Assembly: GCA_963696075.1 (NCBI GenBank)
Contig: CAVOJD010000008.1
Span: 531,147 to 595,146, forward strand
Source of the DNA: CAJQQK01 sp963696075
GTDB lineage: Bacteria; Pseudomonadota; Alphaproteobacteria; Rhizobiales; Hyphomicrobiaceae
DNA length: 64,000 nt
Direction of reading: 5' to 3'
Shown here: in pieces, positions 8,174 through 18,288 of the stretch
Layout of the letters: each line of letters begins with the position of its first letter
How positions within the stretch are numbered: the first letter of the stretch is position 1
Notes under the pieces: model-generated
Databases searched by the model: none
What the model saw: only the letters and a program-made list of their open reading frames with translations
What the model was told of the DNA's origin: nothing
Program-made: the position numbers and the translations under genes

Positions 8174-11100
8174 CTAATGCGCATCGTCCCAGTTGTCTGC
8201 GGCCGCCGCGTCCACTTTGAGCGGCACCGCGAGCTGGAGCACCGGCGCCGTTGCGCCTTCCATGACGTCGCGCACGACGTCGAGCGCGGCCTCGACCTTG
8301 TCGGACGGCGCCTCAAAGATCAGTTCATCGTGGACCTGCAGCAGCATCCGCACGTCTTGGAGACCGGCTTTGTCCAGCGCCTTCGGCATGCGGATCATGG
8401 CGCGCCGGATGATGTCGGCAGCCGAGCCCTGGATCGGCGCGTTGATCGCGGCGCGCTCATAGAACCCGCGCACCGATGGGTTCTTGGTGTTGATGTCGGG
8501 ATAGTGGACCTTGCGCCCGAAGATCGTCTCGACGAAGCCGTTGTCCTTGGCGAATTTCTTGGTCTTCTCCATGTAGTCCTTGATGCCGGGAAAGCGCTCG
8601 AAATAGGTCTTGATGTAGGCGCCGGCTTCCTCGCGCGGAATGCCGAGCTGGTTGGCGAGACCGAACGCCGAGATGCCGTAGATGATGCCGAAGTTGATGG
8701 CCTTCGCGCGCCGGCGCACCTCTGGCGGCATGCCGTCGATCGGCACATCGAACATTTCCGATGCCGTCATCGCGTGAATGTCGAGCCCGTCGTCGAACGC
8801 CTTTCTGAGCTGCGGGATATCGGCGATGTGCGCCAGCACGCGCAGCTCGATCTGGCTGTAGTCGGCCGAGATCAGCTTGTTGCCCTTGTCCGCGATGAAG
8901 GCGGTGCGGATCTCGCGGCCTTCCTTGGTGCGGATCGGAATGTTCTGCAGGTTGGGATCGGTCGAGGCGAGCCGGCCGGTTGTCGTTGCCGCCAGCGAAT
9001 AGCTGGTGTGGATGCGCCCGGTGTCGGGATGGAGGTGGCCGGGCAGCGCATCGGTATAGGTCGAGCGGAGCTTGGAGAGTTGCCGCCAGTGCAGCATGGT
9101 CTCGATCAGGCGCCGCGCATCGTCCGGCAGGTCCGGATTGGCGGCCAGTTCATCGAGCAGATTGGCCCGCGTTTCCCACTGCCCCGACTTCGTCTTCTTG
9201 CCGCCCGGCAGTTTCAGATGGTCGAACAGCAATTCGCCAAGCTGGCGCGGCGAGCCGAGGTTGAACTTCTGGCCGGCGAGTTCGTAGACCGTCGTCCTCG
9301 AGTTCGGCGGCGCGCTGCGCGAACGTGGCGGACAGACGCGCCAGAACCGATCGCTCGACACGAATGCCGGCATGCTCCATGTCGACGATCACCGGCACCA
9401 GCCGCCGCTCGAGCGTCTCGTAGACGGTGACCATGTGCTCGGCGGCCAGCCGCGCCTTGAGGATCATCCAGAGCCGCAGCGTCACGTCGGCGTCTTCGGC
9501 AGCGTAGTCCGCGGCCTTGTCGATCGGCACGCCCGCAAAGCTCTTGTCCGCGAGCTTTTTGCCCGGCGCGTGCGCAATCACCTGCTTGAACGAGATGCAC
9601 GTATGGCCCAGATGGCGCTCTGCGAGATCGTCCATGCCATGCCCCCCACGCCCGCCATCAAGCGCATAGGACATCAGCATCGTGTCATCGAGGGGCGTCA
9701 GGTGAATGCCGTACCGCCTGAGGACCAGGATGTCGTACTTGAGGTTCTGCCCGATCTTGAGGACGCTCGGGTTTTCGAGCAGCGGCTTCAACGCATCGAG
9801 CGCGGCGCGCAGGTCGAGTTGATCGGCCCCGCCGGTGTCGTCGAGCGCGAGGCCGCCCTCGTCGCTGACATGACCCACCGGCACGTAGCAGGCCCGGCCG
9901 GGCGCGGTGGCGAGCGAGAAGCCGACGAGATCGGCCTGCATGGCATTGAGGCTGGTGGTTTCGGTGTCGAACGCGACGTAGCGTTTTTCAAGCGCCTCAT
10001 CGATCCAGCGTTGGAGGTCGCCAAGCGTCGTCACGGTCTCGTAAGCCGACCGGTCGAAGGCCGTCGCGCGGGCGAGGTTGGCGTTATGCGCCGCCACGGC
10101 GTGGGGCGTATGAAGGCCCGCATCGCCCGAACCGTTCGCACCGTTCGCCTTGCCGGTCGCGTCCCCGCCCCCGGTCTTGCTGAGTGTGGAGCCAACGCTC
10201 TGGGGCAGCTTGTCTGGCACGTCCGCACCAAGCGCTTCCGCGATGCGCCGTGTCAGCGTGCTGAATTCCATGGCTTGCAGAAAACCGAGCACCGTCTCCG
10301 GTTGCGGTGCGTGCACGGCGAGCTGCTCGGTCTGGATCGGCAGGGGAACGTCATGCTTGAGCCGGACAAGTTCCCGCGAAATGCGCGCCTGATCCGCGAA
10401 TTCGATGAGTTTTTCGCGCCGTTTCGGCTGTTTGATCTCGCCTGCCCTCTCGAGCAGCGCATCGAGGTCGCCATATTCCGTGATGAGCTGCGCCGCCGTC
10501 TTGACCCCGATGCCGGGCACGCCGGGAACATTGTCGACGGAATCGCCGGCCAGCGCCTGCACATCGACCACCCGCTCCGGGCCGACACCGAACTTCTCAA
10601 CCACCTCGTCGGGCCCGAGGCGCCGGTTTTTCATTGTATCGAGCATTTCGATGCCCGGCCCGACAAGCTGCATCAGGTCCTTGTCGGATGACACGATGAC
10701 AACGTCGCCACCGGCCTCTGCCACCTGCCGCGCGTAAGTCGCGATGATGTCGTCGGCCTCGAAGCCCTCCTCCTCGATGCACGCCACGCCGAACGCCTTC
10801 ACGGCGTCGCGAATGAGCGGGAACTGCGGCACCAGTTCCTCCGGCGGTGGCGGCCGGTTGGCTTTGTACGCATCGTAGATATCGTTGCGGAACGTTTGCG
10901 AGCCGGCATCGAAGATGACCGCGAGGTGTGTGGGCTCCTCCGCCGCCTTGGTCTCCGCCATCAGCTTCCACAGCATGGCGCAAAACCCGTGCACCGCGCC
11001 CACCGGCAGCCCGTCGGATGGGCGCGTCAGCGGCGGCAATGCGTGGAACGCACGAAAGATGTAGCCTGACCCGTCGATAAGGTAGACCTTGCTGCCCTTG

Positions 11101-11174
11101 GCCACCGGCGCGGTTTCCCCGTCCGGCACCGATGTCTGGTTGGCGCGCCGCGCCTTGATCGGCTGTTCGTTCAT
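8174..11174 (-). CDS. polA: DNA polymerase I, interrupted by a +1 frameshift
   Basis: Reading across one extra base gives a 999-residue DNA polymerase I, which fills gaps and removes RNA primers in replication and excision repair. The N-terminal 5'-nuclease domain has KVYLIDGSGYIFRAFHALPP and the metal-binding EEEGFEADDIIATYA. The 3'-5' exonuclease-like domain has VAFDTETTSLNAMQADLVGF. The polymerase domain has SADYSQIELRVLAHI, RRRAKAINFGIIYG and LLQVHDELIFEAP. Frame is lost near 9294, where minus-strand GACGACGGTCTAC should read GACGACGTCTAC; removing one G joins ELEDD to VYELAGQKFNLGSPRQLGEL. The start at 11174 (MNEQPIKARR) is chosen because upstream codons lack family similarity. It is divergent from tRNA-Arg. 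Confidence 0.92.
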
Positions 11175-11338
11175 GGCAAGGACTATACCGGCCCCGCTTT
11201 CCCAGGTCAGCCGCTTTGCGCAACCTCTCCCGGCTCGAGATACGGCGCCGGCCGGGCCAAGGGCCAAAAAACGACCCATCCGGCCCGCACCCCGCTTGCC
11301 GCCGCGCCCGGTTTCGCGTAATAACGCGCTCTGGCTCA

Positions 11339-11415
11339 GCGCCCGTAGCTCAGCTGGATAGAGTACTAGATTCCGATTCTAGGGGTCAGAGGTTCGAATC
11401 CTCTCGGGCGCGCCA
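11339..11415 (+). tRNA. tRNA-Arg (anticodon CCG)
   Basis: A complete 77-nt cloverleaf. The acceptor arms GCGCCCG and CGGGCGC pair, the D arm is GCTC/GAGT, the anticodon stem is CTAGA/TCTAG around the loop TTCCGAT (anticodon CCG, reading CGG), the T arm is AGAGG/CCTCT around TTCGAAT, the discriminator is G and the CCA end is encoded. It stands alone between polA and the ABC permease genes. Isolated tRNA genes are common integration sites, but no integrase or att duplication is seen next to it. Confidence 0.95.
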
Positions 11416-11472
11416 AATAAAGCTAACGAAATCAAAGCAATATGATCTTGCGGACGTCCGTTTCGGCGCATT

Positions 11473-12399
11473 TCAGGCGTTGATGGAACCGCGCCTGGTT
11501 CTTGGATCGAGCGCATCGTGCAGCGGATCTGCGATGAGGTTGATCGAAAGCGCGAGGCCGAACAGCGTCAGCGCTGGAAACAGCACGATCCACCACTCAC
11601 CCGAAAACAGATATTGCTGCCCGAACCGGATCAGCGTGCCGAGGGAGGGTTGCGTCGGCGAGACCCCGACCCCGAGAAACGACAGCGTCGCCTCGGCGAC
11701 GATCGCGGAAGAGAGCCCCAGGGTCGCGATCACGACGATGGGGCCGGAGGCGCTGGGCAGAATATGCGCCGTCATGATCCGCCACGGGCTGGCACCGATC
11801 ACCCGGGCGGCGTCGACGTAGGCCTTGTGGCGCTCAACGGCGACGATCCCGCGCACCGTCCGGGCATACGTGACCCACTGCGAAAGCCCGATCGCCAGGA
11901 TCAAGACCCAGAGTGCTGCCGTTTCGCGCTGGTCTGGCGCAATGAACCCGCGCGTAACGCCATAGATCAGCAGCGCTGTCAGGATTGATGGAACAGCGAG
12001 CTGGACGTCGGCAAAACGCATGATGATGGCATCGAGCCAACCGCCGTAATACCCCGAGATGAGCCCGAGGCTCACACCGATCAGGGCCGCGAGACAGACC
12101 GCGCTGAAGCCGACGAACAGCGACGTCCGGGCGCCGTGGAGCAACGCCGCGAGCACATCGCGCCCCTGATCATCCGCGCCGAGCCAAAACATGTGTCCGG
12201 TTGCCGGGTTCCGCGTTACGGGCGGCGTGAAGCCGTCGGCAAGATTGAGGGCCCCGGAATGAAAGGGATCGACCGGCGCAATCCACGGCGCGGCAAGGAT
12301 CACGATCACGATGAGACCGAAAAAGGCGGCGGCCAGTGTGAGCAGCGGGCTGGCCCGAAAATGCTGCCGGAGCCGGTGATCTGGCGTCGGTGATCTCAT
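11473..12399 (-). CDS. ABC transporter permease, DppC/OppC type
   Basis: A 308-residue inner-membrane permease. It has the N-terminal OppC_N-type helix (RASPLLTLAAAFFGLIVIVI), the periplasmic segment with HMFWLGADDQGRDVLAALLH, and the binding-protein-dependent transport core. The EAA loop (YVDAARVIGASPWRIMTAHI) contacts the ATPase in this family. The start at 12399 overlaps the stop of the partner permease by four bases (ATGA), which signals translational coupling. DppC-type proteins import di- or oligopeptides, nickel or glutathione; the substrate is unknown. No DppD/DppF ATPases and no binding protein are in the window, so the system is incomplete here. Confidence 0.85.
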   Translation of the reverse strand: MRSPTPDHRLRQHFRASPLLTLAAAFFGLIVIVILAAPWIAPVDPFHSGALNLADGFTPPVTRNPATGHMFWLGADDQGRDVLAALLHGARTSLFVGFSAVCLAALIGVSLGLISGYYGGWLDAIIMRFADVQLAVPSILTALLIYGVTRGFIAPDQRETAALWVLILAIGLSQWVTYARTVRGIVAVERHKAYVDAARVIGASPWRIMTAHILPSASGPIVVIATLGLSSAIVAEATLSFLGVGVSPTQPSLGTLIRFGQQYLFSGEWWIVLFPALTLFGLALSINLIADPLHDALDPRTRRGSINA

Positions 12400-13376
12400 G
12401 GCCTGACGGGTGCCGGATCGCGCAGGCGCGGATCGACGAGATAACACAGGATGTCGACGATCAGGTTGAGCGTGACGAACACGACGGCAATCACGATCAG
12501 ATTGGCTGCCAGAACCGGCACATCGACAAACTGGATCGACTCGATGAGGAGAAGGCCCATCCCGGGCCACTGAAAGACGCTCTCGGTGACGATCGAAAAG
12601 GCGATGATCACGCCAACCTGCAGCCCGCACAGGTTGATGACGGGCACCAGCGTGTTGGCAAATGCATGGCCGAAAGTGACGCTCCGGCGCGGCAGTCCGC
12701 GGGCATGCGCTGAGCGGATGTAGTCGCTCGCAAGCGCGCGGCGCATCTCCACCCGCACCAGCCGCATAATCAGCGTCAGTTGGCAAAGGCTGAGCGCAAT
12801 CGTCGGAAGGATGAGCGACTTGAGGCCGCTCGTTGTGAGAAGGCCAGTGCTCCACCAGCCAAGCGCGACGACCTCGCCGCGCCCGAATGCTGGCAACCAG
12901 TTTAGTTCAACGGAGAATAACCAGATCAGGAGGATGCCGATGAGAAAGGTCGGCAGCGAGATGCTGACCAACGTGACGGCCATCATCACATTCGTTGCCA
13001 GGCCATCCCGCCGCAGTGCCGCATGGATGCCAAGATATATTCCGCCAGCGACCGCGATAAGGCTGGCGGCAAACGCGAGTTCCAAGGTTGCCGGCAGCCG
13101 CTCTGAAATGATGTCCTTGACCGGGCGGCCCTGGCGATAGGAGATGCCGAACTCGCCCCGCAACGCGTTGGCAACAAAGCGCCCGTATTGAACATAGACG
13201 GGATCGCCAAGGCCCAGGCTTTTGACGAGTTCGATGCGCTCGGCCTCGGTCGCTTCCTGGCCAAGCAGGCTTTCGACGGGATCACCAGCATAACGCGAAA
13301 CGCCAAAGGCAATCAGCCCGACCGCAAGCAGGACCGCGATCGACTGGAGGATACGTCGCAACACGTAGGCGAGCAT
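12396..13376 (-). CDS. ABC transporter permease, DppB/OppB type
   Basis: A 326-residue permease starting MLAYVLRRILQSIAVLLAVG, the usual DppB opening. GDPVESLLG follows in the periplasmic region, then several membrane helices and the EAA loop with DYIRSAHARGLPRRSVTFGH. The frame is open 17 codons further upstream, but those residues are not family-like. It forms a pair with the DppC-type gene (ATGA overlap) and so should form the translocation channel of a peptide-type ABC importer. The upstream neighbour is a sulfotransferase 70 bases away rather than a solute-binding protein gene, which would be the typical arrangement. Confidence 0.85.
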   Translation of the reverse strand: MLAYVLRRILQSIAVLLAVGLIAFGVSRYAGDPVESLLGQEATEAERIELVKSLGLGDPVYVQYGRFVANALRGEFGISYRQGRPVKDIISERLPATLELAFAASLIAVAGGIYLGIHAALRRDGLATNVMMAVTLVSISLPTFLIGILLIWLFSVELNWLPAFGRGEVVALGWWSTGLLTTSGLKSLILPTIALSLCQLTLIMRLVRVEMRRALASDYIRSAHARGLPRRSVTFGHAFANTLVPVINLCGLQVGVIIAFSIVTESVFQWPGMGLLLIESIQFVDVPVLAANLIVIAVVFVTLNLIVDILCYLVDPRLRDPAPVRP

Positions 13377-13446
13377 CAAGGCCTTTCCGGGCAATGGCAG
13401 CGCGAAGGCCGAGACCGGTTGTGTCACGCACCGCCGGTTTGCGCCA

Positions 13447-14238
13447 TCACATAGTCTCCGCCATCACATAGTCATAGAGCTTCTGATCCTCGGCGAAGTA
13501 TTGCAGGACGCGCGCTCTCTCGTCGGCGTTCAATTCTTCGCGAAGCTTGGACCGTGATTTGCCCTTGTTCTTGTGTTCGAGTTTGATTTCGCCGATCCCG
13601 AGGTCGTTGGCGACCGTGTCGAGGAAGGCGCCGAGATTGGCCACCGTGCCAACCCGAATATCGCGGTCCTCGATGACGGCCCGCGCGGCCTCGAAACTTG
13701 CCTTCGGCGAGAAGTAGCGCACCTGTGGGTCTTGCCAGTTCTTGGCGCTCCGCCGTTCCAGCATCTCCAGGTACGCCATCGGCGTCGACGGGACGTCGCC
13801 ATTGTCGTCGAGCAGAGGGTGTTTGGTCTTGTTGCCGAGCAGCGTTGGCAACTGGTCGCGCCGATAATGGTAATAGGACAGGAACCGGTCGACGGGATCG
13901 CGCACCACCGTGATGTAGCGCGGCCGGCGCCCGGTATCCGGTTCTTCGCCGATCCGAAAGTGTCCCCACAGAAACCGCGCCGACCCGATATCCTTTGGCG
14001 ACGTGCGCGCGCTCAGAAGATAGTGCCGCCCCGTGACGTGTCCGGCGACCTTGAGCATGAACTCGTGGGCGAGAACCCCGAGTTCGGCTGCGCGCGACGA
14101 CCGTGGGTTTTCGATCTTCTGCATCCGCAGCCGGTGGCACCGCTCCGCGCCGAGCGTATCGACGATCGAATCTCCGACTGACGACCCGGCTGTCTTCGGA
14201 ATATGTGGGAAGACCAGGACATGCTTCGAAAAATCCAT
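13447..14238 (-). CDS. Sulfotransferase family protein
   Basis: The 263-residue product carries both PAPS-binding motifs of sulfotransferases. The 5'-phosphosulfate loop is VFPHIPKTAGSSVGDSI at the N-terminus, and the 3'-phosphate motif is ITVVRDPVDRFLSYYHYRRD mid-protein. The pattern is closest to the Sulfotransfer_2 type, which in bacteria modifies surface glycans or lipids. There is no signal peptide or membrane helix, so it is cytosolic or peripheral. The start at 14238 (MDFSKHVLVF) is preferred over an ATG 30 bases upstream because the motif lies near the N-terminus in relatives. No glycan-synthesis genes are adjacent, so the acceptor is unknown. Confidence 0.8.
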   Translation of the reverse strand: MDFSKHVLVFPHIPKTAGSSVGDSIVDTLGAERCHRLRMQKIENPRSSRAAELGVLAHEFMLKVAGHVTGRHYLLSARTSPKDIGSARFLWGHFRIGEEPDTGRRPRYITVVRDPVDRFLSYYHYRRDQLPTLLGNKTKHPLLDDNGDVPSTPMAYLEMLERRSAKNWQDPQVRYFSPKASFEAARAVIEDRDIRVGTVANLGAFLDTVANDLGIGEIKLEHKNKGKSRSKLREELNADERARVLQYFAEDQKLYDYVMAETM

Positions 14239-14468
14239 CGCGCGCCGATCTCCTCGCTTTCGACACAATAACTGTTCGGGGAATCCGAATCACGCGCAAT
14301 CGTGCCGTGTTTTGCCGGACAATGCCACCGGCTCGACGCAGCCGCCTGAGACAACGAAGATAATTTCCTCACCTGGATGCGCATCGCGGCCTGATGGAGC
14401 GGGGTGATAGGAGACCTTCAGGTGCTGTGCCGATCAGCGCTGGATCATGTGCGCACGCACACTGATCA

Positions 14469-15338
14469 TCACGCCGCATCCGGTGCCACGTCGACCGAGA
14501 CCTCGACGGTATGCGCCCCGCCACCGAGCAGGACACCGCTGATCGGCGACACGTCATCGTAGTCCCGCCCATAGGCGATCGTGACGTGTTCGCCGTGGGG
14601 TATGACGTTGTTCGTTGGATCGAAATCGACCCAGCCAAAATCCGGCGCCCACACCGACACCCACGCATGCGATGCATCCGCCCCCTGCAGGCGCGGCTGG
14701 CCGGGCGGGGGATGGGTGAGAATATAGCCGCTGACATAGCGCGCCGGCAGGCCGAGCGATCGCAGGGCTGAAATCATCAAGTGCGCAAAGTCCTGGCACA
14801 CCCCGCGCCGGGCCTCGAACACCGTTTCGACGGGTGTCGAAACGTCCGTCGCGGATGGGTCGAACGTGAATTCTTCGAACACCCGCTGCATCAAGGCGTG
14901 CGCACCCACCAGGATCGGGGTCCCGTCGGGAAACGACCCGGCGGCATAATCCCTGAGCGCCGCGAGCCGGCGGCCATGCCGCGAGCCGGCCGTATATTGG
15001 AGCACGCTTTTGTCCGCGATCGCGCCGTCGCGCAGATCTTGCCAGTTCGCGGATTCCCCGAGGCTGTCTGGTGCTGGCGCCTTTTGTTCGACGGTCAGCT
15101 GCGTCGTTGCATCGACGACAAGCTCCTTGTGATCCTTCTCGATCGTCATGATCCGGAAAGGGTTGCCGAAATAGTCCGTCCCTTCCTTGATCCGCGCCGA
15201 CATCGGGTTCGACGTGATCAGATGACTATGCACGGTCTGGAAGGGGGTGGCGCAGGGGCTCAGGTGCAGCAGGTGATACGACTGGTGCACCATTGCCGAG
15301 TACCGGTAGGTCGTTTTGTGGTTGACCGTGTAGCGCAT
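14469..15338 (-). CDS. Transglutaminase-like protein with Bact_transglu_N domain
   Basis: A 289-residue cytosolic protein. Residues 1-80 match the bacterial transglutaminase-like N-terminal domain (MRYTVNHKTTYRYSAMVHQS). The papain-like core follows, with the nucleophile Cys in RRGVCQDFAHLMISAL, His in ASHAWVSVWAPDFGWVDFD and Asp in DFDPTNN. Relatives may be peptidases or amide-bond-forming enzymes. The gene lies 8 bases downstream of the ATP-grasp/alpha-E fusion gene and should be cotranscribed with it. This is the third member of the conserved trio (ATP-grasp, alpha-E, transglutaminase) described for predicted amidoligase systems. The catalytic triad appears complete. Confidence 0.85.
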   Translation of the reverse strand: MRYTVNHKTTYRYSAMVHQSYHLLHLSPCATPFQTVHSHLITSNPMSARIKEGTDYFGNPFRIMTIEKDHKELVVDATTQLTVEQKAPAPDSLGESANWQDLRDGAIADKSVLQYTAGSRHGRRLAALRDYAAGSFPDGTPILVGAHALMQRVFEEFTFDPSATDVSTPVETVFEARRGVCQDFAHLMISALRSLGLPARYVSGYILTHPPPGQPRLQGADASHAWVSVWAPDFGWVDFDPTNNVIPHGEHVTIAYGRDYDDVSPISGVLLGGGAHTVEVSVDVAPDAA

Positions 15339-15346
15339 CGATTGGC

Positions 15347-18091
15347 CTAGGGCGTCAGGCGCGTGTGGACGCGCTGCGGTTGCTCTTCGGTCAGACTGAA
15401 ATAGCGCCTTGAGATGACATCGGACAAGCCTGGCAGCCCGCTGATGAGTTCATCCAGGAGCGACCTGAGCGATGATCGCTCGCCGGCGCTGTCCGTCGTG
15501 CGCAGCTCATCCATGTCGGCAAGCCGGACGTGCGTGAGCATTTCCAGCGCCAGGCGTTGCTCCGGCGTCCGCACCGCATCCTGTGACGACTTGGGCAGTT
15601 CGGTGAGGTGTTGATCGATCACCGCAAGCTGGAAGGCGATGCTGCGCGGGTTCGTCTCGTCGACAAGCAGCAGATCCAAGACCAGCGGGAATACCGGCGC
15701 GAACCGGTACCGCGCCCGGTATGTCATGAAGGAATCCGCCGTCTCGAGAAGAAACGCGAGCCGGTCCGTTTCGGCCTCGTCGTCGCCCGCGATCAACAGG
15801 CGGCCCTGCAACTCGGCGAGTTGGTAGGCCCGCTCGATCCGCCGCCCGATGTCCATGAAGCGCCAGCCGAAATTGCGCGTCATATTTTCATGCATGAGAC
15901 CGTTGAACGCGGCCAGCTCGGCAATGCATTGATCAAGACGGTCCGCAATCTCGAGCGCCGGCTCCGTCGCAAGTGTCCCGCGCCGCCCGTTGATATTGAG
16001 CGAGCTGAGCAGACGCCAAGCATCGAGCGACAACCGGTCTCGGCTCTGCCGCGCGACCCGCCGGATATTTTGAAACGTGGTGCGAATACCGTACGGATTG
16101 CCGGTCTCTGAAAACAGCGACTCGATCTGAGCCTCAAGCGTTTCCGGCTCGCCCGATCGCTCCGGAGCACCCGATTCCTGTCGCCCTTTGGCGACGATAA
16201 TATCGATTGCCGAGGCCGCCGCCTCGCCCCGCCGGATCGGACGAAGATCCTCGTCGCCGCGGCTCAGCGAATTGCGCATGACACGAAGCGTCCAGTCGGC
16301 CCGCTCCACGTAGCGCCCAAGCCAGAACATGTTGTCCGCCACCCGGCTCGGAAGCCGGCTGCCGAGGCGCTGCACCTGGGTCTCGTCTTCGGATATGCGC
16401 CACCGGCTGTAATGCGGCCCCTGCAATTCCTTCGACGCAATCCAAACGTCACGCGATTCAGCCGATTCCGCCGTCAAGCCGACCGCAGCCACCGTGTCCA
16501 CCGTCAGCGCCAGCCCGCCGGGCATCACCTTGTAGCCGTCCTCGGCCGCGGCAACGAACACGCGCAGCGCGTAGGGTTTGGCAACGATACCATCGCTCGA
16601 CCACGACGGCGCCGTCGCGAACGTCGACGGCGTCTCTGCAACATAGCGCGAACCGTTGAGTTCGATATCGCTCAACAGTTTCTGGCGCGCCGGCCCATCA
16701 AGTTCGCTGAGCTTGCGGCCCGGCTCGGCATGTCCCGGCCGCGCCGTCGGCTCCGATGCGGCGCGGAGCAGATAGGCATCCGGGTTGGCAAGCACGTCCT
16801 GCCGGCTCTTGGTGTCACCGAGCCAAAGCCGCGGTGAATCGGGCAGCAACAGGTCCTGGCCGAGCAGCCGCTGAGCGATGCCCGGCAGGAAGCCGGCAAG
16901 GCCGCGGTTTTCGATGACAGCACTGCCAAGCGCATTCGCCATCAGGTGCGGATTGGCGCGCACGGCCTGGACGAGGCCGGCCGGCCCGTCAAAGCCGTTC
17001 GGGTTGAGTTCGAGCGGATCCGTATTGGCCGCTTCGACGGCGCGGACGAGAAGGTCGATCTGCTGCAGCCCCGCCAGTGTCTTGTGGAAGACTTTCTCGT
17101 TGGCAACCCGCAGGTCACTTCCCTGCAGCAGCAGGTAGCCGAGATAGCGCGCCATATAGGCATGGCTGAGATACGTCTCGTGATCGGGATCGGGCGCCAG
17201 GATTGCGATCGACGGCGCATCGAGGCCGGTGCGGCGGGCGAGTTCGTAGGCGAGATCCTGGTAGAACGTCGAGATCCGGACCACATTGCAGGCGCGGAAC
17301 AGATCGGCATTGACGTCCGCCACGACGACGCGGTTGGCGAGTGCATAGCCATGTCCGGCGATCGTCTCGGCGTGCGTATCGAGGATCCGCCACTGCCCGC
17401 TCGCGTCGCGCGCGCAATCAATGGCCATGAACATGATCTGGTCGTCGCTCTGCAGTCCGTGCATCGGGCGCAGAAACGCCGGGTCGTCAAACACCAGTTG
17501 CGGCGGCAGCAGGCGTTGATTCAACAGGTCTTGCTTGCCGTAGAGATCTGCCAGGATCGCGTTGTTGAGCGTCGCGCGCTGGACGGCGGCCGCCTCGATC
17601 TGGCGCCATTCCGCTTCCGCGATGATCAGCGGGATGAGATCCAGCCGCCACGGCTGTTCGATATTGTTGGGGTCAGAGAAACTGTCGAGGGTCAGCCCGT
17701 TTTCGACAATCCGCCGCTGCAACCGCTCGAACCGGGCGCCCGAGCCGGCAAGCCCGGCCCGCTGAATGAAGCCGGCCACCGGCTCATATTGCGGGCGGAC
17801 CGTCCCGTCGGCCGCCATCATTTCATCGTATGTGCCCGGCGTCAGCGACTCGAAGTAGCTGGTCGGCGCCGCAACTCTTGCGGCCGCCGCTCTCGCGGAT
17901 TTTGCGTTGGCGTCCAAATTGAAGTCACTTTCATAGTGTCTCGCGTCAGGCATCGCTTGACCACGAAACGCATCGCCACCGGCAGATCTTGGCCTTGAGA
18001 ATAGCCCGGCCAAGCGCTTCAAAAACGACTGGAACACGGCATTTCGTCCAGCCTCGGCCTGAGTGCGTGTGCGTCGTAAGTCCGCAGGCAT
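15347..18091 (-). CDS. Circularly permuted ATP-grasp fused to alpha-E domain
   Basis: A 914-residue fusion. Residues of about 75-560 look like a type 2 circularly permuted ATP-grasp ligase (SYFESLTPGTYDEMMAADG, DLIPLIIAEAEWRQIE, LLYGKQ-like LADLYGKQDLLNQRLLPPQL, then VVADVNADLFRACNVVRIST). Residues of about 590-905 form the all-helical alpha-E domain, opening SRVADNMFWLGRYVERADWT and containing HENMTRNFGWRFMDIGRRIE. Members of this ligase family are predicted to form amide bonds with ATP; the alpha-E domain's role is unknown. The sister module upstream encodes the same two parts as separate genes. The start is uncertain: MPDARHYES at about 17953 is a plausible alternative that drops a basic 46-residue leader. 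Confidence 0.85.
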   Translation of the reverse strand: MPADLRRTRTQAEAGRNAVFQSFLKRLAGLFSRPRSAGGDAFRGQAMPDARHYESDFNLDANAKSARAAAARVAAPTSYFESLTPGTYDEMMAADGTVRPQYEPVAGFIQRAGLAGSGARFERLQRRIVENGLTLDSFSDPNNIEQPWRLDLIPLIIAEAEWRQIEAAAVQRATLNNAILADLYGKQDLLNQRLLPPQLVFDDPAFLRPMHGLQSDDQIMFMAIDCARDASGQWRILDTHAETIAGHGYALANRVVVADVNADLFRACNVVRISTFYQDLAYELARRTGLDAPSIAILAPDPDHETYLSHAYMARYLGYLLLQGSDLRVANEKVFHKTLAGLQQIDLLVRAVEAANTDPLELNPNGFDGPAGLVQAVRANPHLMANALGSAVIENRGLAGFLPGIAQRLLGQDLLLPDSPRLWLGDTKSRQDVLANPDAYLLRAASEPTARPGHAEPGRKLSELDGPARQKLLSDIELNGSRYVAETPSTFATAPSWSSDGIVAKPYALRVFVAAAEDGYKVMPGGLALTVDTVAAVGLTAESAESRDVWIASKELQGPHYSRWRISEDETQVQRLGSRLPSRVADNMFWLGRYVERADWTLRVMRNSLSRGDEDLRPIRRGEAAASAIDIIVAKGRQESGAPERSGEPETLEAQIESLFSETGNPYGIRTTFQNIRRVARQSRDRLSLDAWRLLSSLNINGRRGTLATEPALEIADRLDQCIAELAAFNGLMHENMTRNFGWRFMDIGRRIERAYQLAELQGRLLIAGDDEAETDRLAFLLETADSFMTYRARYRFAPVFPLVLDLLLVDETNPRSIAFQLAVIDQHLTELPKSSQDAVRTPEQRLALEMLTHVRLADMDELRTTDSAGERSSLRSLLDELISGLPGLSDVISRRYFSLTEEQPQRVHTRLTP

Positions 18092-18176
18092 TGAGAGGCA
18101 GTCGCGATGACGAGGCCGCCTCTTATAAGAAATAACTGATCCCGTGTCTGTAACCGCGCCATGACATTATCGCTGC

Positions 18177-18218
18177 AAAAAAATTGCGAAATCACTAGGA
18201 TTATCGGTTGTTTTCGCA
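18177..18218 (-). terminator. Probable intrinsic terminator between the two modules
   Basis: On the minus strand TGCGAAA pairs with TTTCGCA around a loop of about 20 bases and is followed by A and seven T. It lies 70-110 bases past the stop of the DUF2126 gene. It would separate the first ATP-grasp/alpha-E/transglutaminase module from the second. The long loop lowers confidence. Confidence 0.5.
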
Positions 18219-18288
18219 GTTTTCGGCATTTCAAACGAGGTTCGTGCAACACTGTGGTCGTTGTGCACGCTCGGGCGGCGACGCCGGG

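Noticed and set aside
9372..10691. 439-residue plus-strand frame opposite polA
   Set aside because: Antisense shadow; polA on the other strand has all expected motifs.
11339..11415. tRNA as an integration site of a genomic island
   Set aside because: No integrase, no direct repeat of the tRNA 3' end and no composition change in the flanks.
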